Notes: generated by a model not told the origin, from the letters alone. A DNA stretch of 64,000 nt from Haemaphysalis longicornis (GCA_013339765.2 CM023449.1:203013422-203077421); one strand, 5' to 3'. Shown: positions 25,976 through 52,120, numbered from the stretch's first letter. Numbers and translations: made by a program.

Positions 25976-26859
25976 CCCTAATAATCAGAAATGAATCATC
26001 AAATATCGATAGTGCAAAGCAGTATATTGAAGACAAGTTCGGGTATATCTGTTTCACGGTGGCTTTATGTTGAGGCTAAAGACGGTTCAGGGCTGCGGCT
26101 GCGTGATATATTGAACAAAGCTGCTACATAATTTATCAATGCTACATAATTTATGCCTCAACTACTGGCGTTATTTGACAACGTCAAAAGCAAGAATGAT
26201 CGATGGCACCAAATATACAACATTTAAATACTTCGTTCTGGCAGTGATCGCGCAGTTCTTTGTCTGGATCCTTAAGATCACTGCAACCGATGTTTTTTTT
26301 TCTACGTATTACATTTATGTCGCGCGAAGACTTTAGTACTTGTACAAGCAATAAATCCGTCACACACACTGCTAACCATAAATAAATAAAGAAAGAAGCA
26401 ATGGAATATTTTTCCTAAATCACTTACACGTATTAGAAAAACCTCACTAAATTCTCCACAGTTGATGTGCGATTCTTTATTTTCATAGGTAGCGTTTTGA
26501 ACAAATGAAAGGTGTCATTTTGTCCCTGTACTTCTACATGAAGCAAAACTGATAGAAACCTGATTTAGCCAATACACGAGAAAAAGAACCGCGTGACGGG
26601 TGTAATAAAATCAGTTAACCAGTTTTATGTTTCACGCAAAAATAACGGGGCGTATCAAAGCCACACTGCCCTCCCCTCGAAGTTTATAATTTGGAATTTC
26701 TCTATCGGAAACACTACCAAGCAGAACTGAAATGTAGGCTTGTTCGGAAAGCATGTCTTACGGCAAAAAAAAAGCGCGTAAACGGACGGGACGAAACAAA
26801 TCTGCACACGATGTTCACCTCGCCAGTGAAAAAAAAACGTCTACGGCACCCGCGCGCGC
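25976..26859. other. Spacer, nothing identified
   Basis: AT-rich. A small direct repeat of gctacataatttat at 26124-26152 is the only structure seen. Open frames here have no recognisable domain. Confidence 0.4.
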
Positions 26860-27255
26860 TCTCATACCCCCGCGCAGTACGGATCTTCCTGGCGGGTTGT
26901 CTCTCCAAGATGAGGTCCTGCTCAGATGTATTCACCTGGGAGTCGCCGTCACGCCGGCTGTGACGAGGTCCTGGCCACCTCAATACCATGCCCCGTTCAA
27001 CTCCCCGTGCCCCCTTTGCCCCGCTACTGTTGACCAGGCTACAGCAGAGCACCTGGTGTGGAGTTACCCGCCCCTGCGAAGCCTACGCGTTGTGCACATC
27101 GCCACATGCGGCCCCGCCCCGAACGTCGGCCAGATTTCATTGCGTTGATTCAAGGTCCACATCATGGCCCCTTGCTCTGATTCCTCCGCGGATCCATGAA
27201 TCCGGACATTTATTCTCCCCTAATGCTGAATAGCAAACTTCCACAATAAAAGAAA
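26860..27255 (+). mobile_element. Non-LTR retrotransposon 3' end with C-terminal zinc motif
   Basis: + strand reading gives LQDEVLLRCIHLGVAVTP and then, in the same frame, CPLCPATVDQATAEHLVWSY, a C-x2-C-x8-H motif common at the C-terminus of I/R1-like retroelement proteins. The body ends in an AATAAAAGAAAA tail at about 27245-27254. It is 5'-truncated. Confidence 0.6.
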
Positions 27256-27883
27256 ACACGAGCGCTGTGTTGTGCACGTTTTCTTCTACCCGTCCGTATG
27301 AGGGCTGCTTTTTTGTTGCTCTTTTTTTTGGTGGCTGTTACAGCTACCACTTGTAAAAGAAAAAAAGGTGTTCTGTGCCTGCCCTAAGATCAGCGCTAGT
27401 ATTTAACGAAGAGTATGAAAACAGAGATCTATTAGTTTTTGTTTTGATAAGATGACTCGACATTGCCCCACTATAAAGGGGATTCCACTAGCAATCATCA
27501 TCATCATGGAAGACACACTAAACCAGCTTATACTAATACTACACAGCAGGACTATGAGCTAACTCGGTTTGAATTTAAAACTTTTATGTACGGTATAAAC
27601 CAATTATCTTGTGATTTGGCAAGGTGCTGGCAATACGCAGCTAGAGGGCGATGAAAATTGGCCAAGTGAACGCCGTTATTTTTCAATGGGGTGCAATTTT
27701 GCCACACAAATTAAGCTCGGCGTGCAGTTACTGTACAAAGACTGTGTGGGAAATTTGTTACCTTATAAAGTGGCCCAAGGACATATATGGCTATCTTAAG
27801 GTATGAGGCCAAGTGCTGGGATAATTAAAAAAAACGATTGTGACATTTTTGTTATTCATCATAACGTACTCTTTTGAAGGCCC
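27256..27883. other. Spacer, nothing identified
   Basis: No ORF with a recognisable domain; one short (CAT)n run at 27498-27507. Confidence 0.35.
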
Positions 27884-30300
27884 ATGTTAGCCTTGTAAAA
27901 AATGTCCAATGTTTGTTTATATCTTTTATTTCAAAATTGTAATAAATTTGGACCTCCCACCAACAGTCATAACTGAAAGTTAACTTAATGAAAACATACA
28001 ATTTTCGGTAGTGGTATGGGGAGGCTTTGGTCAGTGCAATGAACTAAAACTAATCAGATCAGATGAATCCTCCAAGCATGGTCATAAAATAACCAAAAAA
28101 CTGAACGTTTCGATCAGGTGTGCCTTGGTATAAAAGATGGCAATTTCAAAACTTTTTGCTCGATTTTATTTTCTAGGTTCATTGAACACCCCCCAATAAT
28201 GTCAGCAAGAGTTGTGCCGGATTTCACTAAAATATCTTTAATGGGGAAAAAGTTATGAATATTTCCGCGTAGAGAAATCTCCAAAAAATATGTTCTGAGA
28301 AAATCAAGATTTAAAGAAGTGTTTGAAAACTGGTGTAGACGTTAGGAAATGACCCTAAACAGTTCAAAATGCATTCGACTTATCATAACCCGTATAAAAA
28401 ACTCGCTACAGCATGTCTACAAAATAAATGGCAGCCCAATCAAACAGGTTACTCAGTGCAAGTAACTAGGCCTTCTCATATCATCTTATCTATCTTGGAA
28501 TGCCCACATCACCAACATGGTCTCGGTGGCATCATGGCTGTTATGATTTGTAAAACAGCGATTAAAGCACTGCACTAGCAAGACAAAACTTGTTGCCTAC
28601 ATACACCTGGTACGCCCATTATTGGAATATGCTGACACCATCTGGGACCCGCACACAAAAAATACACCGCTTGTATTGAGGGAGTTCACAACAAAGCGCT
28701 AAGGTTTATCTATCACGCTTACGGGAGGCACGTTTCTATCACGGAATGACCCAACAGGTCCGAGCTCCCAACGCTTGAATCACGCCGAAAAGTACACCGC
28801 CTTAAAACCCTGTTCAACATTGTCAATAGGCACAATAGACTAAACTATCATGACTATGTACAATATAACACAGCGCGCGAGACACGATGGAAGCATGATA
28901 AAACAATTCTTGTTCCTCGTAGTAAAACAAACTCCCACCGTTTCTCTTTTTCCAAGGACGATAAGGGACTGGAACGTTCTTTCGTACGACGTGGTAAATG
29001 CGTCATCCTTGAATTTTTTTTTGGCGATGCTCCGCTCTAATTCTTGAACACAGAACTCAATCTGCATGTCTTATCTGAAACCCGACAACTGCTGCACTCT
29101 GGCTTCGTACATCTGAGTGTCGTTGAACCATTCAATAATATGAATTTAGAAGTGTGGGCTGTTGCCCTGTGCTGTTTTTTCTACGCCTGGATTTCCCCTG
29201 ATCATGTATTTTTTTGTGTAAACGCCAATGAGAGCAGTTATGGCCTATATATGACTTTATTGCCTTTTTTTGTTCTACATAAGCTACAACTAGTGCTACG
29301 CCTGTCGTAAACTTTTTTCCCGTGTGTACTTTGTCATTTACATGCCCAATCATACTGTTGCGAACTTGTTCCTCACACATTACAGAATTCAGTTATATTT
29401 GTTTTTTTTTTGTCGCTGTTCTTTGAATATTCTGCATATTTGTGTTATATGTCTAATTTATCCTTTGTTCCTCTTCTGTGCTCGCAGTTTTCAAAATGTA
29501 TTGTTTTAGTGCTTTGTACACTCCTGCCTTGGCAGCTAAAAGGCTGCTGGCAGTATTGACCAAATAAAAATAAATAAAGTGCAGAGCTTACATAAGATGA
29601 TCAGAAGAGCTAAAATTCCCCATGTTCATAGCCATTCCTTCTTGGGTCTTGCTCGTATCTGATTTTGCTCGTGTGGCACATCGCCTTTTTTTTCTATCTT
29701 GCTTTTCAGTATGAGTGCTCTGATGGGAAGCCTTTGCGATGCGCAGGGGATCATTATTTTTTCGTAGTTGTTTTTACGTTTTCGGCGTCTTTGCACATTA
29801 TACTTCTACATGCTGTGGCTGCCAGTAAGAAAAAGTCGGCGACACAGAGTAAACACTATCCACCAAAAAATCCGAAGCTCCTTTGAGGAGCATGCGACGG
29901 CTCCTGAACGTAAACAACACGCGCGAAACATCGCGCATCTGCCTGGTGCGAAGTTTGATTTTAGTGGACGAATGAGGTAAAAAAAAAACACTATTAGGGC
30001 TATATTATAATTTTGTACAGGATAAGATTGTTAGCTAACAAGCTAAAAAATCCAAGCAAGGGTATTTTTGTGTTGCACGCAAAACTGCACTTTCAGTTTG
30101 GGTTTCCTAGGCGCCGAGTGGGTTTACATTTTTTATATATCTTTTGAAAAAAACTCTGCGGGAAGGAACTATTTTAAGCAAAACAGTGTCCAATTAATTC
30201 CACATCTAACAAAAGGGAACAAAAGAAATTGACATTTTAAAAAACTTTTGCGATTTTGACTTGGCGTCAGGCGACAAATCAAATTAAACAGTACTCCTTT
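27884..30300 (+). repeat. Duplicated 5'-flank segment (partner 56733-57868), interrupted by a retroelement
   Basis: 27884-28333 and 29580-30300 align in order to 56733-57868 (for example ctgtggctgccagtaagaaa at 29813 and 57403; cacatcgccttttttttcta at 29678 and 57266). The partner is continuous where this copy holds the 1.25-kb insertion 28334-29579. The segment lies 2.7 kb before copy B exon 1. Confidence 0.85.
28334..29579 (+). mobile_element. CR1/Jockey-like retrotransposon 3' fragment, + strand
   Basis: Frames 28500-29047 give ecpHITNMV, the post-RT block LVAYIHLVRPLLEYADTIWD (with frame breaks), HAYGRHVSIT and FSFFPRTIRDWNVLSYDVV, which closes this class of ORF2. The ORF ends near 29046. 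A 3' UTR of about 500 bp ends in aataaaaataaataaa (29564-29579). Frameshifts make it inactive. The element is dated after the flank duplication because 56733-57868 lacks it. Confidence 0.8.
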
Positions 30301-30735
30301 CTTTGCAGAAGCTGTTTCCTTTGCCTGCGTCTTCGACACACAGCCCACTAGCCACAAGGGCTGTTGTCGAATATAATCATTGTGACTGCGGTCGCAGAAT
30401 CGTGTGTTTCGGAATAATTAAAGTGAGGGATTTTAATCTTCTTAATATAAACTCTCAGAATTTCTTGAATGTTTCTTTTTCGGAGACCGACTAAAGGCTG
30501 AAAAATTGCAAACGGAAATATTAGTAATAAAACGTTAGAGTACGGCCCGACAATATACACTTTGGCTAATTGAGGGCTACATTCTATTGCTCAAATTGAG
30601 AAGTTTCAATTGAACTTGCAAAGCACGAAGAAACCTTATATTTTGGATAGAGTGAAGAAAACTTTTTTGGCAGTGTAGCGAAAGTTTCGCCATCGAAAAG
30701 CGGAGTCTACTCGGTTGCCGAAATCTTGTGCTTCC

Positions 30736-31859
30736 TTAAAGGAGCCATGAAGAGAAAATGCAAGTTGGTTTTATTAGAACGATTTCGTGTTTTATAGTGC
30801 CCCAAGCGCTTGTCCGGATACAAACGATGCTTTATTCACTGAGAAATTAAACAATTTAAGTTAAAATTTTGATTTTCCCAGCTAAATCGTTTGTCTTCGG
30901 GGTCTGCAATGACATCACAGGAACCGACCGCTCTGCAGCCTAGAATTCCTTCATTCACACATCCGCCGTACAGGGTAGAGACATGTATACGCTGGCGCCG
31001 CCATTTTCGGTTGCTCGCTCGCCGCCGAAGCAAGTCATTGTGTCAAAAACGCGCTAAAATTATCGCCCGCAACGCGGTTTACTGAAGGACGTTTGAATCA
31101 TATTGTCTGTTTCGCGTTGCTAGGTCTCGTGGGAAACGAAAAGTATAACGGCGTTGAGCCCGTTGGCCCAATTGCCGGCGGCACGGGATCGTTCAAAGTT
31201 TGTCTCCACCCTGTACAGCGGTGTGTTGGTTTCCCGCGTTTCTTTACGTTACCCGAACCTAGATGGCGCCACCATACCGGGGCAAGCGTTTGGTTTGTTT
31301 TTGCCCGCACTTAAACTTGGCTTGTTTGTGTTCTGGGAGGAATATTCGTTCCCTGAAACAGTGCTCGCTCGACAAATGGGGTCACGTAAGACACCGTTGC
31401 TTGCGTCAATCGGCCAGTGTCGTCTGAGACAACCCCAAGCCCCGTAGTGCTGTGCAGCTAAACCAAGCATGCTGTGCGCAGTACGAACAGCAGAACGCAT
31501 CAGTACTTCTATGTTTACATGTGCTTCCGTAACTTCACTGTTTGTCCCATCATTCTTATTGCTTTGGTAAAGAATGTGCCCTAAATATAAGCGGCAAATC
31601 GCTCGTTCGTCTAGTTTGTAAGCTCTACCTAATTTGCGTCTGCTTCTGCCAGCCTCCGCCAATCGCAGAGCTTAGCTCATGTGACATCATAGGTTCTGTT
31701 GCGGGAAATGAGCTGGTGGGTCGCATGACCATTCCCGTTTTTCCTAATTAGTAGCTATTTGAGCGAAGTTTACGTTAAAAGTGGTGTCCAGTATGATTCT
31801 AACGAGACAATCTTTTGAATGAACCAAACTTGTAGTTTTCCTCTTCATGGCTCCTTTAA
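30736..31859. mobile_element. TTAA-flanked non-autonomous DNA element
   Basis: A 1116-bp body (30740-31855) begins aggagccatgaagag and ends in its exact inverted complement (15 bp perfect, imperfect beyond). It is flanked on both sides by TTAA (30736-30739 and 31856-31859), the duplication made by piggyBac-type transposases. No transposase ORF is inside. A relative in the opposite sense lies at 53775-54395. It sits 1.1 kb upstream of copy B exon 1 and may affect its promoter region. Confidence 0.8.
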
Positions 31860-33000
31860 ATACCGATGCGAAACTAAAGTGCTCACTATCCCGTTGCGTC
31901 AACATCAAAACGATACGCTTCTCTTTCGAACCCGTACTGTTTAAATTTTATCTTCTTCCTCAAGTCAGAGTTGCTCGTTAAGGTTCTTTCTTCATGTCAT
32001 TCAGGCCCGTCGTTTCGGATGTCGACATCTTTAAAAGAAATAACTAAAAATAAAGAATCTCAAGCTACAGTGTCTGTACCTTAATAAAAAATAACCACCG
32101 GCTGCACCGTCAAGACCGAATCCAATTAGATAATAAATTTTTCTTTCCTAAACTTAGTTCGCTAAAATGTTTACGGACAAAACAAAATACATTAAAAACG
32201 CGTTTGCTTGCTTGCACGTAATACGAAAAGTCTCTCAAGTGGCACCTTTTTGTTAATTTTCATGAGGCCAAAACTGTATTTTTAGTATCCTCATTATTTC
32301 TCGTTTACCGGCCACATTGGAGCTTGCGTAGCCTAAATTAAGGCCAAACGTTTTTCTTCTTGCAGTCGAACTACGGCGTGCAGGTGAGCAAACCTACGTG
32401 GAACTTTTATTAGTACCGTGCAGGGTTGTACACAAAGTTCACTGCGTGTAGGAGAAATGATAACCTTGGAGGAATTCGGCAACCTCGTCTTGTGCGAAAC
32501 CCATTTCACTTCATCAATTTTCTTCCGTCACTTTTCATTTTTTGGTGGATATCTTTATTCCTCCTATTTTTCAACAAGGTCAATGCATGATGTCAAAAAG
32601 TATTAACTCTAAGGAAAAACCGACCCCTGTCACGCTTAGAATTGCAGGCTGTTTTTCTACCCCAGACAGCTCTATCACAGTCATCAGACATCCTGATGGG
32701 GTCGAATGATTGAGTGCTAAGGGAGCGCAGTTGTCCTGGCAACATTTTGTTAGTGACATCAATTTTCTCAGCCTTGACATGGCACTACACGGCACGACCT
32801 CTGTACCGCAAAAGCAGCAATCAAGGGAACACTGAGTCCGCGCTTCAATAAACTGCATAAGAGGAGGGCGTGAGTGTGCATAGCTTCTACGCTGTAGTTA
32901 CGTCCGCGCACTGAAGAAAAGTGGCACGCATTCGCTTCTGGAATACTCCCACTGCAGCCGTTAAAAACGAATCGTAATTGATTTGGCAGGGTTTGTCAAC
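31860..33000 (+). promoter_or_regulatory. Presumed upstream/5' UTR region of copy B
   Basis: No clear TATA box. An AG at 32988-32989, 11 bases before the ATG, could be an acceptor for a 5' UTR intron. A possible 18-base exon (32366-32383) with good acceptor and donor lies upstream. No other gene is seen. Confidence 0.3.
32366..32383 (+). other. Candidate 18-nt micro-exon (5' UTR?)
   Basis: tttttcttcttgcag precedes and gtgagc follows. Both match splice consensus strongly. The 18 bases keep frame (SNYGVQ), but there is no coding context upstream, so if used it would be untranslated. Chance pairing is possible. Confidence 0.2.
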
Positions 33001-45903
<12,903 letters not shown>

Positions 45904-46280
45904 GCACACTTTATGTTTCCTGTTTCAGTGCCGCAATGACGCAACAGAAAACAGACGAGTTACAGTTTTTTTTTCAGTTGTTGGCGTCCTTCATAATTTA
46001 TTATTCTTGGTGCAGTTAGAGTAAGAGAGAACCCAGAAGAAGTGAAAATTGCTCTACGCCACCACACTATAATAGGGCTCAGCTTTGCCTTCAATCTCCG
46101 CACAATCTGGCACTTGCGTTCACATCAGCTGTGAACTTGCGTCTCCCCTGCCCCTCCACCCCCGGCTTCCCCCATCTATTTCGCTATCCCGGGTTTCACG
46201 CAGAATTATTCCTTCTCAAATATGAACTTTTATTCAGTAACGCCTTACCAGGATGCGCAGTAACGCATCCTTGTAATGAA

Positions 46281-46286
46281 AATAAA
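46281..46286 (+). promoter_or_regulatory. Poly(A) signal candidate, copy B
   Basis: AATAAA 378 bases after the stop codon; a second AATAAA lies at 46364-46369. Either gives a 3' UTR of roughly 400-500 bases. Confidence 0.5.
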
Positions 46287-46399
46287 ACTTTTTTGTTAGC
46301 TCGAGTATATATGGCGTTAGGTATTGAAATATACTAACGAGGTGAGCGGTCAGCCACATGAGTAATAAAACTTTTCGTCTTTGCAATCTGTTCTATTGT

Positions 46400-47937
46400 G
46401 GCGTCTGTGTCAGTTTGCCGGTGCCTTCATCGCAGGATAACGAAAGCTCACTGTGCCCAATACTGACGAAAAAGAGCAGCGGACAACAAGGAAATTTAAA
46501 TTAAAAAAACGCACAAGGCATTTCGGCTTTCCAGTTTGTGCTCTGGTAATAATATATTGTATCAACGGACAACTGCATTTCAAGTTTCACAAAGTAAAAT
46601 TAACGTCGTCTTAATACACATAAAGTGCGGACTAAATGCAAAATACCGCGTTTCAAATATGAACGCGATTTGACGCGAACGGTCCGTGAAGACTGGCGTT
46701 TTCGAAACCGAAACTGAAAAAAAGGCAGCGATTACCTGCAGCCGGACGTGACGTAGGTTTTGTAATGGAAGCGGCCTCGCAAGCACCGGTCATGGCCGTT
46801 CACTACAGCATCCGAATGCGCGGTGTACCGCCGTGTTTTCCATTGTGATTTCGATGGAAGGGCTTCCACTAACGCTTGCCCAGGCTAATGGACTTAATGG
46901 CAATTCTGACGTCGCATTGCTATTAATCCACATGAAGCAAACCGGCAGCAAATCCTTGGCATTGATAGTAAACACGCGGATGCATATTTGCAAAGCTACT
47001 TCCTCGAACGATATCGAAAAGTATTTTTGGTTAGACAACCACTCGGCTCTCGTATCGCTCGTTTAGAAGGAAAAAAAACCGCGCGCGGGCGGAACTCCAT
47101 TACAAACAATTTTTACTATATACGAGCACACGACTGTGTGAATATCGGCCCAATAACTTTCGTTTCGCTGCCCATGTACAATCGACATGAAAAGTTGTCC
47201 TGAAACCGTATGTCAGCTGTCACAGCCAGATGATGCCCTAAAACACGAAAAACGTTACTTACTGCTGCTTTCCTCCTCTCATAACACACGTGCAGCATTC
47301 ATAACATCAGACAGTTTCAGTTTTAGTACAGAGAGAGTTTACGTACGCATGCATGAGAAGTATGCGTAGTCCACGCGCATGTAGTTGGAAACTCTATAGT
47401 TACACGTACGTGACGGCCGCCGCTGGTAGGGTGCCTAAATGCGTAGCGCCATCTACGAACAGAGACAGACACTGCTGTAACCTCTTGTGATCTCGTTAGA
47501 CCATTGATACGGCGGCGAACGACAAACGCTACTTCGTCAGGCTCTACAGCTGCAAAATCACTCTTCTATCTGAAAAACAAAACCTACTTGTCGCTTGACA
47601 CTTTTTTTGAGGGTAAGAATGGGCAAGTTGAAGGCGAAATCAACAGCTTACAACACGATATCGCATCGAGCGATTAGCGACGAAGCTGTTATCGCTGCGA
47701 AGTAGGAGGACAGGGCAACACACCATGTTGGTAAACTCAGCGTACGGAAGCAACGTAAGTACCGCAACGTAAAAATTCGAATCTCACTTACGTCCATAAG
47801 ACGCATGGCAACCCTTTGCGTTCTGAGCATGCGCAATGGTCACCGGTGAAAGCTCTACGGACGTCAAGCTTCAACGTACGTAAAACTAATACTGTCTTCT
47901 TTACTTCCAACAAACTAAATCTAACACACTGAAAAAA
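46400..47937. other. Spacer, nothing identified
   Basis: No recognisable gene or repeat family. Confidence 0.35.
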
Positions 47938-48572
47938 AAATTACACCATCTTCCCGTAAGGGAACCCTGAGTAGTAAGCAAAGCAGCCATGAGGTTGATT
48001 CAAGTGCCCATTAGTTTTCAGTTCATCGTGTCCGTTAGGTTGAGGTACGTAGCTACCGTTATATTTACAGTTTGGTTTCCATGGTAACTACCACACTTTT
48101 CACTTACCGGAACTACGAAATGGGAAATTGCGTTGATCCTATGGCTGTTTCGCATACTACTCAGGGTTCCCCTACGGGAAGATGGTGTAATTTTATTAGA
48201 TGTCGTTGTTGCGCCGTCCACACCACCACTGCGCATGCTCGGCTTGCTGAACGCCCGGTGGAGTCTTACGTTTTAACGGCCCCTGGAGCGACAGTGTTAC
48301 CGGTGTCTTCCTGGGCCGGCCCGAGATGAGCCGAGCATGCGCAGTGGGGGTGTGGACGGCGTCACAACAAGGGAGGGACATAGCCCCGACACTGAGATGC
48401 TGGAGCGACGGTGTTGCCGGTGTCTTCCTGGGCCGGCACGAGACGAGCACGCATCCCCTTAAAGGGCTCCTGGAGCGGTAGTGTTGCCGGTGTCTTCCTG
48501 GGCCAATGGATGGATGGACAACGGACGACGGACGACGGAGCCGAGAGCAAGAGGTGCTTTGCATCTAAAAGT
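47938..48572 (+). repeat. Modular repeat, full copy 2
   Basis: Collinear with 2240-2896: TIR-bounded first part (47940-48194), then inverted arms around gcatgctcgg/gagcatgcgc, repeated gttgccggtgtcttcctggg units, and end gaggtgctttgcatctaaa. It is close enough to copy 1 that both parts appear to have moved together. Confidence 0.8.
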
Positions 48573-49059
48573 AAATTAATCATTTTGGGATTGAAAAATA
48601 TAATGTGGTTTATCGATTAGGACAGCTGCAGTTCCGCTAGCTTTTGCACTTCGCGGAGACTACAGACAATCTTCGTGCAGATGTATTTCTTACCACACGA
48701 GCAAGGCTGATTTTGTTTCAATCAGGGAGGGAGGCGAAAGTCACGGAAAAGTTTATACCCGTGCGTACAACAACTCTAGAAAGTTCATCAAACTTTCGGA
48801 GAGGTCTAACGGGTGAGGTGGCGTTGGGCCGGGCCAAATACGGCAGATATTGCACGCTGAAGTGCAAGTGGTCAATACTTTATAAAAGATCCTTTTTGTC
48901 TGTGAGAGGCGCTATAGGAATGATAACTTTACAGGCAAGGGTGGGTTGTCGCTGTTTGTTGGAATAAAAATATTATTTTCTAGAAAAAATTTTGCGAGGT
49001 CCAGAACCTTCGCATGCGCGCATGTAGTTTAAGTCTTCTAATCTCTTGTATTGTATAAA

Positions 49060-49375
49060 TAAGTGGCGGATATCGCTACTTTTGCAGTTAGTTTTAACCA
49101 TGCAGTGCTGACGGCGGTACAACGCCACGGTGTAGAAGAGGCAAATGCATCCCTGCACCTGGCAGTGCGCCTTGCAAGTCACCGAAGAAGCGCGAGCACC
49201 CCTTTTTCTTTCCCCTCCACCTTTCACTGGGAGAAAGCTCTAGGAATCTCTGACCTGGCAACCCAAGAAACAGTCACGGCCGGACACCTGGACGTCGCGG
49301 GGCTCTTTGCACCGCCGCCACCCCCTTACCCTGCACACAATGTTAAATAAAGTGGCACTACTACTACTACACAGG
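49060..49375 (+). mobile_element. Possible non-LTR 3' end with (TAC)n tail
   Basis: A short open frame ends near 49350 and is followed by ttaaataaagtggcac and then (TAC)n, a tail form seen in some I/R1-like elements. No RT or zinc motif is left, so the call is weak. Confidence 0.3.
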
Positions 49376-51954
49376 ACAGGTTCCTCTTCTCCATCACACG
49401 ACGCACGGGATTTGTTTCGGCGACTCTCCGCCAGGTGCAAACTTCATCTCCTCAGCGCTACCTTTGATGACGGCACCTAGAGCTCCCTGTGCTTACGAAG
49501 CTTAATATGTTGCATGGTGATTTGACAGGCATAAACTACTTAATTGGATCAAATTTGGGGAACGATAAAGTCGAGTGCCTTTAATCATTTTGTTAATTTT
49601 ATGATTACGACCAAACGAAATGTCCACCCTTCCAAAGCCACGTAGGTCTTCATTGGCAGCGTCTGACAGACAGAACCAGAAAAGGCAACAGCAGATGCAT
49701 AGGGAAACAGCTCGTATGCGTCACATGTACATAAAAATACCTTGAAAATACAGAGAAAAATAGAGAAAGAAATAAAGAACGCAAACATAATTGGTCAGCT
49801 TACTTTTCGCAACCACCCGACATAGAGGTTCCGGGTGGGCGCTTTGTCAGACAACATCCAGGAGCCCATGGTTCAATGTGGCGCTTCCACGAGCAGTACG
49901 CGCGCAGCTTGTGCTTCGGGGATACAGCTGAGCAGCGTGGCCTCCCACTGCTCGTAAGTACTGATATTGTCATATCACAAACCCAGGCCCAGAACGAAGG
50001 GGTGCTTTAATGAGTGAGGAGCGGCGACCAGAAATGCTATCAGCCGAAGCCTGGAGAGAAGAAGAAGAACACATGGCAACCAGGCCGAGCCTCGCGCTCT
50101 TAAAGCCGTGCAGCCGCTTGGCGGGGGCAGCAGCTTGCCAAAAGTGTGAGGCCCCCAATGCCATGTCATCGTGGCAATATTAAAACCGTGGTTGGCGCGA
50201 TGGGTGCGAAACGCTGTAGAATGCTGGCACAACATATGATTATCAGTTGTTAATTTGTTTATGGAAACATGCAATCAATATTTTTACCCCACTAGTTTTA
50301 ACGAGCAGAAACATCGCATTTTTGAGCTGTAAATACGTACAGCTGCTGCAGAAACTCAACAGGGCACGTGAGCGGGGCCAAAGCTGGCAAATATGCACGT
50401 CAGCGCGATCTAAATGTAGATGCGCCCAGTTAGCGGTGCGGCACGGCACATTTTGTTGATTCATTTCGATGTTCAGACGCTTCCTTCATCGCCTGCTGGA
50501 GCGAAGTCCGGTGAAACTATAAGCGTTCACTTGGGGTGGTCATCTTGCCCTAAGCAAGGGAGAATTTTCCCCGGCGCACGAACTATATAATTAACTTGTG
50601 GGATGTCTCAGCAGCTTACTGAAATGTTATTTTTTAGCTCGAAAAGGAAGGGTTACAACACCTTTGGTTGTCAGCAGCTCTTAATACTTTTTCGACGCAT
50701 GTTTCCAATACTTAACTGATCGCGTGAGTCCCACGCTGTCGTTTTCAAAGATTATATTTTTAAACTTTCTTTGAAGAATCACCTTAGTAAATCGTCTCCT
50801 ATGTAATGAGAAAATTTTGCATTAGCCACGTGTCTTCAACCGGTTTACTTGCTCAATTCTGTTGGGTGCCTATTTTTAGTAAACAAATAGTGCAGCCCAC
50901 AGACGTAAGCCATACTTTTTTGCGTGTTTGTTTCAGTGAAACATACTTTTAACCACACTTCCCAAACTAGTCTGTTCCACAAGGCGCAACGAATTTTTCG
51001 CTGAGAGAATTTCAAACGCTGTAGTCACACCGAAAGACCCGTGGCATTTGCAACAACAATAAATCGCCCACCGCTTAGGACCAGCTTTTCTTGAATGCCC
51101 GGTACAGAATATTTTGGCGTAAAGCACTGAAGGAGCGTTTGACGACCAGGGGTTGTTATAAAGTTCACATGGGAACGCCAGAGCACAGCGGCTGTCCCCA
51201 AAATCACAAGCAAGAGAAATGAGAGGTACTGCTGGACGGCGACTGCTGTGAATTAGGGTCGGATCAGTCTGATTCAGCGGGCACACAAAGCAGCAGCAGC
51301 TGCTGTTACCCTGGACCAAGGTGTGAATGACGACCAGGGTAGAAAACCACCCGTGCTGAGCCCGTCGTGAACTCTAGCACGTTGCACAGGACCCCCGAGG
51401 AGTGCTGTACAACCACAAAAAAAAACAAATAGACATTTTCTCAATCCCTCTTATGAAGTTCATTCTTCGGAATAAGTTCACGTGTTTCGTAATAGTAAAA
51501 TTCCAACCCGCCGCCGACACTCGGCTGCTCAGCACAAATTTGCGGGATCAATAACAGCCACGGCAGTCCTTTTATGATAAATGGCTACGATTTAAAAGGA
51601 CCATGTAACAGTTTTTTAAATTGATCTCTGAATCTTAAATGCTTGCGGAACGAATTCAACACATCCAGTACATCGATTCGGGGGTCGCAAAGTACCTCAG
51701 CCAAAAATGACTGCCCCATGTTCATCAGACAACTTTAAACTTGCGCAAAACGTTTTTCTCTCTTTCCCGGGCTTGGCGTTCTCCCACCGCTGGAATTACG
51801 TCATCACAGCGGTGTAGAAGCCATTGGCAGGCTTTCTTTCAGTTGCAGCAGAGAATGCATTCGATATCCACTTCAAAAAGAAAGCTACGAGAGCAAAGAA
51901 CAAACGGCCAGGCGCACCCGCTGTGACGAGCAAATCACGCTGTGCCGTTCTGTT
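49376..51954. other. Spacer, nothing identified
   Basis: Open frames up to 128 codons (minus strand 50933-51319) lack any recognisable motif. Confidence 0.35.
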
Positions 51955-52120
51955 GATTATCAGGTTTCTCCCGCCGACGCTATACAGGCTATGAGGCCCT
52001 CCGTAGTAGAGGACGCGTTTTCGCTTTTCGCCCCCATCTGAAAAGCTGCCGCAGCGGCCGGGAAACGAGTCCGATTACTTGGGCTAAGCAGCACGACGCC
52101 TTCGCCATTGAACCGCCGCG
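51955..52120 (-). repeat. SINE, minus orientation
   Basis: Reverse-strand copy with ggaggccctccgtagtagag-like body sequence, cgttttcgcttttcgcccc and a tRNA-like head near 52075-52120. The head end runs into a perfect hairpin at 52121-52162. Confidence 0.65.

Noticed and set aside
26691..26963. Basic 90-residue protein
   Set aside because: Overlaps the start of a retroelement 3' fragment in another frame; no independent support.
50933..51319. 128-codon minus-strand frame as a small cysteine-rich secreted protein
   Set aside because: Cysteine spacing has no pattern and there is no signal peptide; treated as chance.
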